Shown here: in pieces, positions 62,381 to 64,000 of the stretch | Layout: every line of letters starts with the position of its first letter | Numbering within the stretch: position 1 is the first letter of the stretch | Source of the DNA: Rhynochetos jubatus | Lineage: Eukaryota > Chordata > Aves > Eurypygiformes > Rhynochetidae | DNA: 64,000 bases | Direction of reading: 5' to 3' | Assembly (NCBI GenBank): GCA_027574665.1 | Contig: CM050648.1 | Coordinates: 134,478,175 to 134,542,174 of the forward strand | Translations under genes and position numbers: made by a program | The notes under the pieces: model-generated | Told to the model about the DNA's origin: nothing | Databases searched by the model: none | The model's input: only the letters and a program-made list of their open reading frames with translations

Positions 62381-64000
62381 CTATACACAATTTATTAAAA
62401 AACAAATGCAGAAATAAGAGGATCTAGAAAGATAAAGAAGTTCAATATAAAAGCACATGTAAAAAGCTATCTGCTATCCCACAGCAGTTCTACTGTGAAG
62501 TAGCTGAGTCAGAACTAGTCTTCGTTAAGTGTTACTCAACAGTATACAAACGTCATACCCGATTTTCATCAACTTAAATGTTCTGCCAAACTGGCTTACC
62601 AGTGATCTGAAAAACACAACCGCCTAAACTGGGCTGTGATGAAATATGAAGCTCCCCTCCCCTTTCCTTTTTAAGTAAGCTGAGTGAAAGTACTTCCCAG
62701 CTTTATATGGTTGATAACATGTTGTGCTGATTGCATTTAATACAGACAAGGAGGATTTTGAGAGGCAATCTGCAATTTCATCGATTCAGCACAGGAAATT
62801 ATAAGCAGATCTCAGGCTTCTTCTTTCACATACAAGGCGGTTAGATTTTTTTTTTTCTGCGTAGCATACGGATCTACTCAACCAAGAACTGATCATCCTG
62901 ACATCACAGAGCTCGTCCAAATTTTTACAATGTGCTTCTCCAACAGGCACGTGCTTCACCGGTGAAATCGCAAGCCTCATGCAATTCCTTAGCTTTCCCC
63001 TTTACCATCATCTGATTTGAACCTATGCATTATAGCTCCCAGCTACACTCAGCCAGCTCCTTTCGCACCTCTTTGCCTCTGTGTTCTCTTCAACCCAGAC
63101 TCTACTATCAGATCACATTAAAAGTGTCCAAATGCCCCTGAAATGCTCAGGCCATTTTAGGAGTGAAAAAAGGTCATCAAGAAGTTGCTTATACCCAAAT
63201 ATATTTTGGTTAAGCACAGCCGATAAATACATCTTCAGATTAAAAGGATTTTAAGAAAGTAGCATTAGTGTATTTGCAATATTACCCTCCCCCCAAATCA
63301 CACATTTCAAGCCCCAGAACCACTCAAATCTGCAGTTCTCATAAAAGTGCAAGTATCATGTAAAACTATAGTCTTTGATAATGCAGTACAGAAACTCAAT
63401 ATTGATAAAATATTTTGTTTTGAATGCAATGAGAATGTGGTACACACTATTTGGGTTTTTTTTTTTTTTAAGCTGGCATTTCACCTTTATTTTATACTCT
63501 TTTCAGTATGCTACCTTCTGTGGAACATATTCAGAGCTAAGGCCTCACACACCTCGTAAGACTAGATGCATAGCTTCTACAGAACTTGATAGGTGTTTAT
63601 GTTGTCCAGGACTTCGCTCTTTTGGTTTCCAACATTGACTACTGTGTAAGGCTACTGGAAGCTTTTAACACCCAGCTTGTATTTGGAACCATTCTGTAAG
63701 CTTCTCTGAAATTCTGCCTGTTCCTCATGTATGATGTGGTCCAATACTTCCCACATTTTTCCAAATTCAAGAGAAGAGCAGCTCCTATAAATTACAAGCG
63801 CTATTGAGGAACAATTTATTTCTATACTGAACAAAATATAGCTACACTGATGAAAACCTATATTGAAAAATTAGCTTTATTTAAAATTTTACCAATAAGT
63901 CAAACAAGGAAAAATTTTAGAAAGTAAAAATACTCCATTTTCAAATTAAAAGTTTTCTACAATCAAGATCATTTTACTTCAATTTCTGCAACCCATTGTT
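62381..64000 (-). other. SETD3: SETD3 upstream intron, incomplete
   Basis: Sequence 5' of the first visible SETD3 exon, presumed intronic because codons 1-66 are missing. It has a T-tract (63458-63469) and an exon-like open frame at 63672-63784 discussed in the findings. No recognised repeat or RNA gene. Confidence 0.6.

Noticed and set aside
62990-63060. tRNA-like boxes on the minus strand (TGGCTGAGTG and GGTTCAAATC)
   Set aside because: The boxes start only about 32 bases apart, too close for a tRNA, and no acceptor stem or anticodon arm can be formed.

Overview
The window looks like avian nuclear DNA. Its retroelement content is CR1 LINEs, including one 3' end with the bird-typical terminus (CTTCCAACTCAAACCATTCT followed by GTGATTCTG). 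Exons are short and separated by GT-AG introns, and the one recognisable gene is a vertebrate protein gene that matches its human orthologue exon by exon. I see no bacterial, phage or organellar sequence, and I did not recognise any ERV, Polinton or toxin fossil.

Right half (about 30.06-64 kb): the 3' ten coding exons of SETD3, the actin histidine-73 methyltransferase, on the minus strand. They run from codon ~66 (exon 62232-62380) to the stop codon (32135-32137). All nine internal junctions are GT-AG and phase-compatible. The joined frame is 527 codons plus stop, which with about 66 missing N-terminal codons gives ~593 residues, the usual length for the family. The start codon and first exons lie beyond position 64000. 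The 3' UTR probably ends near 30.06 kb at an AATAAA signal. The largest intron (45340-60529) contains a strong CpG island at about 46.96-47.43 kb and a long, internally deleted CR1 at 55.1-56.6 kb.

Left half (1 to about 30 kb): the flank downstream of SETD3. I find no convincing protein-coding gene in it. In the human order this side faces the BCL11B promoter, which is synteny inference because no BCL11B exon is visible. It holds an isolated CpG-rich patch (5.85-6.22 kb), a GC-rich repeat-bearing patch (10.05-10.95 kb), several strongly decayed CR1 or L3/MIR-like remnants (about 2.0, 3.5 and 12.95-13.25 kb), and AT-rich stretches with clustered transcription-factor-like motifs that read like enhancers (7.24-7.44 and 13.76-14.06 kb).

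The clearest result is the intact SETD3 gene model with its catalytic residues. The less explained items are the intragenic CpG island and two nearby exon-like open frames on the SETD3 strand (46198-46363 and 48736-48828), an exon-like frame at 63672-63784, a canonical p53-family-type element at 1915-1935, and perfect hairpins at 5015-5042 and 14539-14561. I found no strong evidence for a wholly new biological system.
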